DNA of 39,020 nucleotides, taken from the NCBI GenBank assembly GCA_020627945.1, contig JAHDFW010000014.1:1-39020 (forward strand), written 5' to 3'. The notes beneath the pieces were generated by a model, which saw nothing but the letters and a program-made list of their open reading frames with translations, did not search any database and was not told where the DNA came from. The first letter of the stretch is position 1, and every line of letters starts with the position of its first letter. Source of the stretch: Cytophagales bacterium (GTDB lineage Bacteria; Bacteroidota; Bacteroidia; Cytophagales; JAHDFW01). Made by a program: the position numbers and the translations under genes. This document shows, one piece after another, positions 1 to 13,500 of this stretch.

Positions 1-2
1 AG

Positions 3-75
<73 letters not shown>

Positions 76-177
76 ATTTGAGGTGCAAACATAACACCTT
101 TTTATTTACCTGCAATGGGTGAACTAAAAATATTTTAAAATTCAACCAAATAAGTAGACTTTTCACCCGAAATCACG

Positions 178-1570
178 TTAAATATCAAATCCAAAATCCA
201 ATTCTTCATCAAACTCAGATTCTTCGAGATTCGAAAACACATTAATTTGTGAAATTGTAACCTTAGGATTTGCCAATATTTCTTCAATAATTTGGTTAAT
301 GGACGATATCATTTGATCAATACTCTCTTCCTTAAACAAACCAATTTTGTATTCTATTTCGTAAACCAACTCAGCTCCTTCAAAAACATTGAACGTTAAA
401 TCAAATTTGGCTGTCGATCTACCTCTTTTCATAAAGCCTGCTTTAAGATCCAATTGATTCTCACCGCTATTCACTTCATTTTGATTAGCATTGGTTGTCA
501 CCATGCTTAGCAGCACATCAAACAGAGGGTTTCTAGTACCTTCGCGAGCTGGCTCGTAAACCTCTACCAACTTATCGAATGGATAACTGCCATACTCTGC
601 TGCCTCCAATATTGTATTTCGGACTTTCTTCAGAACGGACAAGAAACTTTCGTCTAATCCTATGTTATCTTTGAGCAAGAAGGTATTTACAAACAATCCT
701 ATTTGGTTTTCCAAATTTTCATGATCTCTTCCTGCAATGGTACTTCCAAAAACAATCTCTTGCTGACCTGTTAATTTGGCAAAAAACACTTTGAAGATCG
801 AAGTCATGAACGCATAAGTATTTACCTGATGACGTTTACTCAACTCTTGTATTTGATTATACTGCTCCTCTGAAAAACTAAAACGCTTCACGCCTGCCTC
901 CGAACTGGCTTCACTATTCCGTTCAAAATCCATTGGTATTTTTAACCGTGCTACCTTTTCGCCTAATTTATTTCCCCAATAAGATTTGAGTTGTTGTCCA
1001 TCTTCACCTACTAACAAATTATTATGCCATGATGCATAATCTTTATAGCTAATTTCCAACGGTTTAAGATCACTGGATCTTCCTGTTTTTATAGTGCTAT
1101 AAAGTTGTATAAGTTCATTAAACATTACACGCATCGACCATCCATCAGAAATAATATGATGCATATTGATCAACAAATAATTATCTTTCTCAGATACTCG
1201 AATCAACTTAAAACGATATAAAAAGTCTTCGCTTAAATTAAATTCATGAGATTCCGACAAAGCTATTTGCTCTTGAAGAAGATCTTTATCAACCTTCCTA
1301 TCGGTTAAATCAACAACATCTAACTCAAAAGGCACGTCATCAAAGACCTGTTGCATAGGAACATGATCCTTTTCGACAAACTTGGTCCTAAATACTTCAT
1401 GCCGTTCGATTAGTTGCTTGAAAGCCATTTTAAGTATCTCAACATCGATTATCCCAATTAATTCAATTGAAACGTAGATATTATATAAACTTGAAGGTTT
1501 ACCATGCATTTTATCTAACAACCACAATCTTTTCTGGGCATAAGACACATCATAATATTCCTGTTTATCA
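178..1570 (-). other. C-terminal condensation domain of NRPS-B plus acidic tail EESEFDEELDFGFDI
   Basis: YYDVSYAQKRLWLLDK...LINMHHIISDGWSMRVMFNEL...; the ORF ends with no A, T or TE after it. Confidence 0.9.
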
Positions 1571-4500
1571 AGCCTTTTAATATTTTCAAAATTCTTTTGA
1601 TCAAGGCTTCTAATTTTAGTCGCCAGCGTTTCGATGGTGGAATTTGAGAAGATATCAGCAAGAGTAACTTTAACATTAAAGGTTTTATGAATCTTGTTGG
1701 CAAGCACATTGGCCTTAAGCGAATGCCCTCCTAGTTCAAAAAAGTCCTGATCAACACCAACCTGCTCAAGATGTAATATTTCTTTCCAAATTGAGCTTAA
1801 ATTTTCCTCCGTCAAATTTGAAGCTGCTTTAAGTTCTAACGTTAAATTCAAAGAAGGCTTTGGAAGCTGCTTACGATCTATTTTAGCATTCGCTGAAAGA
1901 GTAAACTTTTCCATTCGAACTATTACGGCAGGAACCATATAATCAGGTAGCTTTTTATTAAGTGCTTCCTTAATCTCATTTTCCGAAACTGCACCACTAT
2001 AATACCCACAAATAAATAGCTCCTGAGAATCGTCTCTAAACGCTTTAACAGCTGCTTGTTTAACGCCATCAACATTTAAAATAGCATTCTCTATTTCACC
2101 TGTTTCAATTCTGTAACCTCGAATCTTAACTTGAAAATCCAAACGGCCTATAAACTCAACATTCCCGTCCGAAAGCCATCTTGCTAAATCACCTGTACGG
2201 TACATTCTTTCTTCTTCCACAAACGGACTAGGCACAAATTTCTCTGCAGTAAGTTCTGGACGTTTATAATAACCCTGCCCTACCGAATTACCAGCAACGC
2301 ATAGTTCTCCAAAAACACCTACTGGAACAGGATTAAGGTTGGAATCAACTATATAAAACTTATTATTACGTAATGGCTTCCCAATAGGAACGTAATTCAG
2401 TTTTTCGGATAACAGTTCTTTCGATTCAAAATGCGAGTTATCTATCGTACATTCTGTAACACCATAGCTATTAATGATTCTTAGTTTATCCCCAAATCGC
2501 TCAAGAATTCGGTTATAATGCGCAGTAGGAAAAGCATCAGCTCCCGCAACTACCATTTTCAATTTAGGAAGATCTATCTCGTTTTCATAAATGTAATCCA
2601 TCAATGGGACTATAAGTCCTGGAGTAGATTCAATGAATGAAACACTATAGGATTGAGCCAATTTTATTAATTCATCTGGCTCCAACTTATGCTCGTCTGG
2701 ACAGATAACCATTTTTCCTCCAACTGCCAAAGTACGAAGCATGTCTTGTGCAAATACATCAAATGCAAAACTTGCCAATTGCAAGACCGTATTCTCTTTA
2801 TTAAAATTATACTGATCAACTAACGCTCTTCCCAACTTAACCCAACTGCCATGCTGGTTTAACACTCCCTTAGGATTACCAGTTGATCCTGACGTGTATA
2901 TTACATAGGCTAAATCCTCTGAATTAACTTTTACTGGTGGTTGTTTGTCACTACAAGATTGCCAGCCATTATCGTCGATTAAAACAACCTTAGATTCGCC
3001 GATGAGTGACTTTAAAGAATCCTCTGTGATCGATAACTTTGAATCACAATCCTCTAATAAAAAATGTACTCTATCTTGTGGATATTTTGGATCTATTGGC
3101 AAATAACCCGCACCGGTTTTTAAAACGGCCAGAGAAGCAATTAAAACTTGCTCAGATCTATTCAGTAATATTGGAACTATCTCGCCTTTCTGAACTTCAA
3201 ACTCTTCGATCAAGTAATTAGCAAACTGATTTGAACTCTCATCTAGTTGACGATACGTTAAAGCCTTTTCTTTAAAAACAACTGCTATTGCATCCGGCGT
3301 TCTCTTAGCATGAGCCTGAAATTCATCCACAAATGACCCAATATTTTCAAATTCAACAGCGTTTGAATTAAATCCATTGACAACCAGCTGCCTTTCGTCT
3401 TCGGTAAGCAGGCTCATTTTTCCGATCTCTGCACTACCATTATTTGCTAGGCACTGCTCAAGCACTAGCATATAGCCCTTATGGAATTCTAAAATACGCT
3501 CTTCGTCAAACACTCCTGTCTGATACGACCAGTTCAATTCAAGTAAACCATTAATATTTCTATTACTAGCATTAATATGAATGGTTAACGCACTACTATC
3601 AGCACCAGGATGGGCATGCCTAATTTCAAAACGCTTTTCACGTACATCTGGATGCGTAATCAAATTAAGATCAAGGAGATAGTTTGGAGATTCACCTGTT
3701 AGTTTCCGAATATCTTCTGTTAATAAATCAAACGGATATTTTGAATGATTCTTGAGAATATTCTTGATATCACCCGCCAATTTTGATTCAAGGTTCAAGA
3801 ATGATTCATCATCTTCTAGTTTCGCTTTAACTGGCACTGTACTCACGTACATTCCGCAAGTATTCCTCTTCTTTTCAGAATCTCTACCGTGATTTACACT
3901 TCCAATCACCACTTCTTTACGATCTTCAACTTTTGATAGATAGACGGCTAGTACCGCCATCATTGTTCTATGAATTGAACTTTTATTCGTTTCAATAAAT
4001 TGCAAAAGTTGACTTCTAAGAGTATCAGGAACTGAAGTAACAATTGTTTTAGCCACCAAATCATTCCCGTTTGTTGAAGAAGGAATTACTCGTTTCATTG
4101 GTTCTGGTAACGGAAATAGATATTCCCTCCAAAACTTACCATCTGAATCAAATTCGGGCGATGCTAGGTATTCTCGTTCCTCCTTCAAATATTCTAAATA
4201 CGATGGAGTTTCAGAATTAGGCACTTCACCCTTCAGAAAAGCTTCATAAGCAACATGTACCAGATGTCCGACTAGGAAAATAGTCCAACCATCTCCCACT
4301 AAATGATGTACATTAAAATAATAACCAGACCTTCCTTCTGGAAGAAGAACTGGTTTCATTAAAAACAAGGTCTGGTCTTCTCCGTACAAAGGCATACAAC
4401 TTAATTCCTTGAGCCATTTTTCATAACCTTCTGGATCTTTGCTAAAATCTGCTAGTTCAAATTTCCAATCTGTTTCCTCTTCTATATATTGATATCTTTC

Positions 4501-7500
4501 TAAAGAGTGATCCATATGAATCGTTCTCAACCTAAGGCCATCGTTTGTGTTTATTACATGACGAATAGCTTTCTCCAGAATCTCAAAGTCCACAACATAA
4601 TCGTAAATCATTATAAATGGAGTATTATTAACTCCAGAATTACTGACAATCTGCTCAATGTTAAAAATTCTCTTTTGAGCGTGGGTTAAGCCATGTAATT
4701 GCTTATCATTTTTGCCTAAAACGATATCTCCAATCGACATAGTTGGAGCAGCTACCACTTGGTCCATCATATGAACAAAGGATTCAAACATGGATTGAAT
4801 TGTCTCTTCCTTAAAAAGTCCAGATTTATATTCAACCGCTAACTCTATGTTATCTTTACTTTCATAAGCATATAGAGTTATATCCATTTTCGAAACCGCT
4901 TTGATGTGTTCGAAATCCATGACAGCTTCATCGGTTGATGAAAATTGCATATTATCCTTCTCATACATGTTCTGAACCATCAGTCCAAAATCAGTAATGG
5001 CATTTCGTCCAGGTAGGATTTCCGCCTCCAATTGTTCCATTAGTAAATCAAAAGGGTAATCCTGATATTCATAGGATTTAAGTGCTGCAGTTCTTACTTC
5101 ATTTAAGAATTTATCAAACGACTTATGCGACTCTGGATAATTACGAAGAATAATTGTTCCCAATAAAAGCCCTACGGTTCTCTCAAACTGAAAATGATTT
5201 CTTCCAGCAATTGAAGTTCCTATCGCTACTTCCTTTTCTCCTGACATTTTACTTAGAAGAATATTGAAATTAGCCATTAAGAGCATGTACAAGGTTACAT
5301 TTTGATCTCGCAGCATATCATTGACTTTCTTGGTTCTCTTTGAACCTAGTCTAAATACATATCGCTTACCATTGTAATCCCCAAATTGTGATCTTGGAAA
5401 ATCAGTTGGAATAGACAATTGCTTGATAGGTGCAGCTAAATGTTTTAGCCAAAACTCCTCATGCTTATTAAATTGTCCTGATTCAAATCGTTGATGTTGC
5501 CATTCGGAAAAGTCTCTATATTGGGCTTCAACGGCTGGCAATTCTTCGTTTTTCCAAAGTGTAAAAAACTCATCTTTGATTACATTCATGGAACTACCGT
5601 CGAACACAAGGTGACTCACATCCACGATAAGATAAAATTGGTCCGATAATGTTTCAACCATTGTCGCTCGTAACAAAGGAGCTTTCCCAAGGTCAAATGA
5701 ACGAGCATAATTACTAAAAAAGGCATTTAAATCTGCTTTTTCTAACTTCTTATGCTTAAGCTCAAATCGCACATCTTTTGGGGCAATAATTTTCTGATAT
5801 ACATCTCCTTCTTCTTCAAAGAAACTTGTGCGTAATGCTTCATGCCTTTCAATAAGAGTGCTGATAATTTGCTCCACTTTCTCCAAATCAACATCTGCCC
5901 CAAGAGGGAGCATCATTGGGATGTTCATCAACGTACTTCCTGCATATTTTTGCTGAAATAAGTAAAAGCCTCTTTGCCCTGGAGATGCTAAATACTTTTC
6001 TTTCTCGCTTGCCCTTGTATAAGTAAATTCAGAAGCTACGGCATTATGGGAAAGGTATTCTGCTGTTTTTCGAATGGTAGCATTCTTAAAAAACTCAAGA
6101 ATTGGCAATTCGATTTTGAGTTCTTTTCTAATTGCACCAATTAAATGCATTGCTTTAAGCGAATGACCTCCCAGCTCAAAAAAGTCAGAATTAACACTAA
6201 TTTCCTCTGGTGAAACCTTTAGCGTTCTGGCGAAAATATTGCGCACCTTAATTTCTAGTTCTCCTTCCGCTTCCTCGAAAATAGATTTTTCTTGAGCGAT
6301 TAATTCAGTTCCAATGCTCTCTAAAGCACGATAATTCAACTTACCGTTTAGCGTCAGAGGAACTTCAGGAATTGAAACGAATCTAGAAGGCACCATGTAG
6401 TTCGGAAGTTTCGAAGCTAGGCTGGACTTTAACTCTTCTCCATTCAAATCCTCTTTCGTTGCCACCGCATATGCTGTGAGCTCTCCTCCATTCTGATTAG
6501 AATCGAAAACCACTATCGCTTTATCCACGTTTGCTAACTCCTCAAGAACTTGTTCAATCTCACCCAGTTCAATTCTATGCCCTCTAATCTTTACTTGTGT
6601 ATCCTTACGTCCCAAATATTCCAATTCACCTGATTTAGACCAGCGCACAAGATCTCCTGTTTTGTAAACTAACGAATCAGCATCGAATGGATTTTGGACA
6701 AATTTTTCTTGGGTTAGATCGGGACGATTCAAATAACCTTGAGCTAATTGTATTCCTGAAATATGTAATTCTCCAACAGCTCCGGTCGGAAGAAGGTTTA
6801 AATCTTGATCCAATACATATAATCCTGTATTCCAAACAGGCTTCCCTATCGGAACGACCGTATCCTCTTTTGAGGTTGCAAAGTGGGTAACATCTACAGT
6901 AGCCTCCGTTGGACCGTACAGGTTGTGTAAATCTGCATTCAACAACTGATGAAAACGTACTACCGTATCCACTTTCAATGCTTCTCCACTTGAGAAAACT
7001 TGTTTAATAGATTGTACCTCTTCAACCCCAGAATTTTCTAGATGATCAATAAACACATCTAACATACTTGGAACAAAGTGTAAGGTAGTCACCTTGTGCC
7101 TTTCGATAGTATCAACCAAAAGTTTAGGATCATAAACCGCCTCTTTATCGCAAACAACCAGTTTAGCTCCAACGATCAAGGTCATAAAGAACTCCCAAAC
7201 AGACACATCAAAAGCGTAATTCGTTTTTTGCAGGATTACATCTTCGTTCGAAATATCGTATTGCTCTTTCATCCAAAGAATTCTATTCACCACCCCTTTA
7301 TGTTGAATCAAAGTGCCCTTAGGATTACCTGTTGAGCCTGAGGTATAAATTACATAGGCTAGATCTTCTGAAGACAATGACACTTTATCAAAACCTTGTA
7401 AAGGATCTATATTCTCAAGATCATTTACAACCACACTGTTTATTCCCTGAGATAGTTTTGCATCAAGGATTGAATTCGTCACACAATGTTTTATACCACT

Positions 7501-10500
7501 ATCTTGAATTACATAATCTAGTCGTTCTTGGGGAAGATCAGGGTCAATTGGAAGGTATGCTGCACCTGCTTTTTGAATTGCCAATAATGCTGAAACCATC
7601 TCGACCGAACGGTCCATTAATACTCCAACGAGATCCCCTTTTTGAACATCAATATTAATAAGGTTATTTGCAAGACCGTTCACTTTCAGGTTTAACTCAG
7701 AGTAAGTCAACTTTCTATCATGACTCTCGATGGCCACATCATTTGGTGATTCCTCAACTTGTTTCTCAAACAGTTCCACTAAAGTAGCTTGTGGTATTTC
7801 AACTTGAGTTCCTTTACCTAATTCGTTAATCTGCAGTTCACGATCTTCTTCAGTAATAACCTGTAAATCACGGATTGCAATTTCTGGACTATTGATAACC
7901 TGCTGAATAATGGCAATTAAAGAATTTAAGTAATCCATTACCGTATCTTCAGTAAATAACGACTTGGAATAATCCATCCTTAGCGTAAAGTCCGAATCAC
8001 GTTCTACAACATCCAAAGACAGATCAAACTTAGCATTACCTGTGTTATACTGATAATTACCATATTTGAGTTCCCCATTAGAAGATCGATTACCGCTATC
8101 ATTAAATTTAGCGTACATCAGCATGACATCAAACAAGGGGTTTCTAGACGGTTCTCTTTCCAAATTCAACTCATCCACTAAGGCGTCGAATGGATAATCT
8201 TGATACTTGTAATCTTGTAGCAAAACTGCTTTTAAACGCTCTAAAAACTGTTTAAAACTTGACCCATAATCAATTTGAGTTCTTATAGCCAAGGTATTTA
8301 CAAACGCTCCAACTAAAGGAAGTAAATCGGAATTGGTTCTGCCCGATATTGGAGAACCGATTATTAAATCTCTTTGTCCGCTATATTTTGAAAGGAGGAT
8401 TTTATATACTCCAACAAAAAACATGAATGGAGTCACCTGATTCTGAGTAATAAGCTCCTTTAGTTTTGCACTGGTGTCACGCTCCAACTGAATTTCACAA
8501 CGTGCTCCTTCAAATTGCTTTACTTTTGGTCTAACAAAATCTGTGGGGAGTTCCAGTACAGGAATTTGATCGGCATACTTATCCAACCAATAGGCCTGAG
8601 ATTCCACTAATTTCTCTTTGCTAAACTGACTAGCGTAATCTTTAATTTGAACTTTAAGAGGTTCTAATTCTGCTCCAGAATATATTTTAACAAAATCATT
8701 AAATAAATTCTTTACGGACTCACCATCGGATATGATATGGTGCATATCGAAGGCCAGAATAAATTTACCGTCTTCAACTTTTAATATAAGTACTCGAAAA
8801 AGTTCATCCTTTTCTAAATCAAAAGGTCTAACAAAAGTCTGTAACGATCTGTCTACTTCTTCTTTAGCTATTTCGCGATACTCAGATTGAATATTCACAT
8901 TTTCAAGTGAATGCACTTTTTGCATCAGTACATCCCCATCTAAAAAGAAGGAGGTTCTAAGGGGCTCATGTCGTTCTATTAGCTTCTCGATAGTGTAATT
9001 AAACTTATCGAGATCAAGAATACCCTCAACCTCAAAAATACCGGGCATGTTATACACGGTTGAGTTAGGAGCCATCTGACTAAGAACATAAATCCTCTGC
9101 TGAGAATAAGTAACAGGATATGAATCCAGAGCTCCTGCCTGAAGGATATTTTCGTTATCACCGCTAGCTTCAACTAAGTTCCAGTTTTCCGCCATTGCCT
9201 TAATAGATGGAAAATCAAATACATCTACTACTGATAATTTCATTCCCAAATTACGTTGCACTTCACTTACCAATTGCATCGCTTTTAACGAATGTCCTCC
9301 TATTTCGAAAAAGTTATCCGTTACACTTATCTGGTGTTCTGGCAAATAGAGAATTTTAGACCACACTTTTCGAAGTTCTACTTCTAGGGAAGTAGATGGT
9401 TCCACAATAGCAGAGCCAATATTTATCAACTCAAATGAAGGTTCTGGCAATGCTTTTCGATTTACCTTACCACTGCTCATTAAAGGAAAAACATCCAGCA
9501 ACATAAAGTATGTTGGCACCATGTAAGTCGGCAATTTACCATTTAGGTATTCTCGAATTTGATTACCTTCAATCTGGTTATCCGTAGTATAATAGTTACA
9601 TAGCACTTTTTGACCAGATGCATCTTCTTTTATCAAAGTAATAGAATCCGTAACTCCTTTTACCTCTCGTATTTCAGAATCTATTTCGCCTAATTCAATT
9701 CGGTATCCTCTTAATTTAACCTGATCGTCTTTTCTTCCAAAAAACTCTATTTCACCTGATGGGAGCCATCTGGCTAAATCACCGGTTTTATATAATCTTT
9801 CAGCAGGATTAAATGGATTAGTAATAAACCGTTCAGTAGTCAATTCTGGTCTATTTAAATAACCACGAGCCAAACCTTCACCAGCGATGCACAATTCCCC
9901 TTGAACTCCAATTGGGGCCAAATTACTAGCCTCATCAAGTATGTACATTTGCTCATTGAACAAAGGTTGACCAATGTTTAATCCGCCTGGTTTAAGTTGA
10001 GCAGTTGAGCTCCATATAGTGGCTTCTGTAGGTCCATAAACATTGAATATGTCTATATTTTCAAGTTGAATTAAGGATTCATACAATGGCTGTGACATTG
10101 CTTCTCCTCCTACCAAAAGGACATTCAACTGTTCCAGAACTTTGGTTCCTGATTGATCTAGAAGCAACTGCAATCTGGAAGGTGTAATTTGTAAAGCTGT
10201 TACACTTCCGCTTGAAATTTTATTCGCTAAAGTTTCAGGGTTATTTACTGACTGGGTAGATGCAAGTTCAACCGTCATTCCATTCAGCAGTGAGCATATT
10301 ATTTCAAGTACCGAAATATCAAAAGTAACGGTGGTAATGGCTAACATGGTATCTGTACTGGAGAGTCCAAAACGATATTCCATATTGGCATTAAAACTCG
10401 TCACATTTCGGTGTTCTAATTGAACTCCTTTTGGTTTCCCGGTAGATCCAGAAGTATAAATAACATATGCCAAAGCATCCAAACCAATCTCAACATTTGG

Positions 10501-13500
10501 GTTAGCAGTTACTTCAGTATTTAGCCCTGCTTCAATCTGAATTTCATGCCCCGAATAAATTACCTCCCTGTCAAGCTCTTTTTCCAACAACAAATAAGAG
10601 GTCTCACTATCGTGCAACATGTAGTTTATACGCTCTGTTGGATAATCTGGATCAATCGGTAAGTAAGCTGCACCTGCTTTTAATATGGCTAGGATACCTA
10701 TTACTAATCGTTCCGATCTTTCTAACATAAGTCCGACGAGGTCTCCTTTCCCAACTCCAGTAGAGGTCAAATGTGATGCAACTTTGTTAACCCGCTCATT
10801 CAATTCTTTGTAGGTGAGTTCAACTCCCTCAAAAGATAAGGCTGTTTTGTCTGAATGTTGTTCCGCACTTGATTCAAACAACTGAACTATATTCTTCGAG
10901 TTATCATATTCAAAATAAGATTGGTTAAAATCAGCGGACAGATACAATTCATCCTCGTCTGTTAATAACTTAATTTCATCTACAAGAAGATCTGGAACCG
11001 CGGTAACCTCACGAATAATTTTAGTGAAATGATCCTTAATTCCTTCAAACACCTTAGAAGTAAATAAATGAGGATCATAGGTAAACTCTACCTTAAACTC
11101 TTTAGCAGGGATTACACGGATATCAAAGTTGTATGAAGTCTGTTCAACTACGTCTACATTCTGAATTAAACCATCTTCTTTTGAGTTACCCGATTCCTCT
11201 ACTTCCTGCTCTAAAGGATAGTTTACGAAGATAATAATATGGTCAAACAGGTCCTGCTTCAATTCAGAGTTTGCCTGAATATCCACCAGAGGAGCAAAAT
11301 CATACTTTCCAGACTCTAATGCCCCTTCCTGTATAGATTTGACCAACTTATTAAAAGGTATATCACCTCCGGTTTTTACTCGAACAGGAATTGCATTAAT
11401 AAAAAGCCCGAGCATTTTCTCGATACCTTCTATTTCTGTTGGTCTACCAGAGACAATAGAACCAAAAGCAACATCATCCGAACCATTGTATTTACTCAGC
11501 AAAACTGACCATGCTGCTTGAAAAACGGTATTCAACGTAGCTTGATGCAAACTTGCAAACTCTTTAAGTTTGTTCGTTAACTCTTCATTTAAACTAAATT
11601 TGTACGTACCTCTTTTTATATCCGGGACAACTTCAGGTTTGAACATTGGAACCTGAGAAGGCGTTTGATATTCTTTGAGGTAATCTCTCCAATAGTTTAT
11701 TGCGGAAAGTTTATCCTGACGATTGTACCATTTTATGTATTCACTATATGGGTAGGTCTTCGGTAAATCTAATTCTCTTTCGTATAGTTTGGAATAATAC
11801 ATTTCGAAAAAATCAGAAATTATTATCCCCAGACACCAACCATCCATAATGATATGATGATAGCTCCAAATTAACTCGTATTCACTTTCGCTTATTTTAA
11901 CAAGATTAATTCGAAACAAAGAATCCTCGGAAAGTTCAAAACCACGCTGTTGATCTGAGGTTTTATGCTCATCTACTAAAACGTCAATAAATGCTGAGTC
12001 TTGATCTGAAATGTCATGAAGTTGTACTGGAGAAGTTCTCCCTTCCAAAATAACTTGACGAGGATTAGGAATGTTTTCATAGACAAATAAAGTTCGAAGC
12101 ACTTCATGTCTTTTATATAAGTCATCTAAACACTGCTGAATCAGGTTTACATCCAAACGCCCTTTGAGATTAAACGAAAGTTGTCGGTAATAAGGGTCTT
12201 CCGATTTATCCATTAAATAATGAAAAAGCATTCCTTCTTGCATCGCCGAAAGAGCATATACTTTTTCCAAATTTAAATCAGGAACAGTAGATTGTACGTG
12301 ACTTACAATTTTTTGATAATCAGCTAAATCAAGAGTTAAATCAGCAAAATCCGAAGGAGTCTTTTCTCTTTCTTGTTTTTCAGAACAATGCTCAATTATT
12401 TCAATCATTCCTGATTTGAAAGAATCTGCTAAAACATCAATTTGTTCTTGATCAAAATCCGTGGTTGCAAATCCAATATCAAAACTCAACTTACCACTTG
12501 CAATCATGCCTGTAATATTTAAGGCATAATTATTTTCAGAATTAGGACTTATTGAATTTCCAGTTGGCATTCCTGAAATCCCAAAAGCAGGCTCTTGCTT
12601 TTCGCCATCCTTTTTATTGGAAACTACACCGTCAAACTGCCCTAGGTAATTAAAATTAACTTCTGGTTTAAGGGTGAATTTGCAATCTTGCTTATGCTCG
12701 TCTGGAGTAAGGTATTTAATAATTTCATAACCAATTCCTTTATTTGGAATTCGTCTTAAGGCTTCTTTGGTTCTTTTTATATGGTTCCCAATTCCTTCTT
12801 GGCTATAACCTAAAACCACAGGGTACGAAGAGGTAAACCAACCTACGGTTCTGGTAACATCAACCTCATCTGAAATATTTTCACGGCCGTGTCCTTCCAA
12901 TCTAATTAACAAGTTCTCAAACCCATTCCACTTATTAAACCCAATGGACAATGCAGACATCAACAAATCATTAATCTCTGTGTTATAGGCATGATTCGTT
13001 TTTTCAAGAAGGCGTTGAGTCTCTTCTTTAGAAAGACTCACTTTCACCCGTTTAAGATCTTTAAGTTTGGATGGTTTATCTGATTTTTTCTCAAGTTTTG
13101 AGATTTCTTTTTGCTCTAAACCTTTCCAATAAGCAACTTCTTGAACAATAGTATTACTGCTGGCATATTCCTTCAGGGCATTTGCCCATTTTAGGAAGGA
13201 ACTAGTTTTATCTTGAAAAGAAATCTGCTCGCCATTGGTTAATTGCCCAAAAGCTATTTTCAAATCTTCTAAAAGGATTCTCCAAGACACCCCATCTACT
13301 ACAAGGTGATGTAATACGATTAAAACATGATCTCCTTCTTCCGTTTTAAAATATCCTATATGCAACAAAGGCCCATGCTCCAAATCAATTCCTGACTGAA
13401 TTTCAACAGCCTTTTCCCGAATTGCATCATGAACATTTTCTACATTGGTAAAATCACTTTCATGAATCGTATAAAAAGTTCCTTCTTCTGGTTTTAAAAT

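Noticed and set aside
81-103. AGGTG-CAAACATAA-CACCTTTTT hairpin as terminator between NRPS-B and tRNA-fMet
   Set aside because: Stem is only 5 bp and the T run is on the plus strand, the wrong side for the minus-strand operon.
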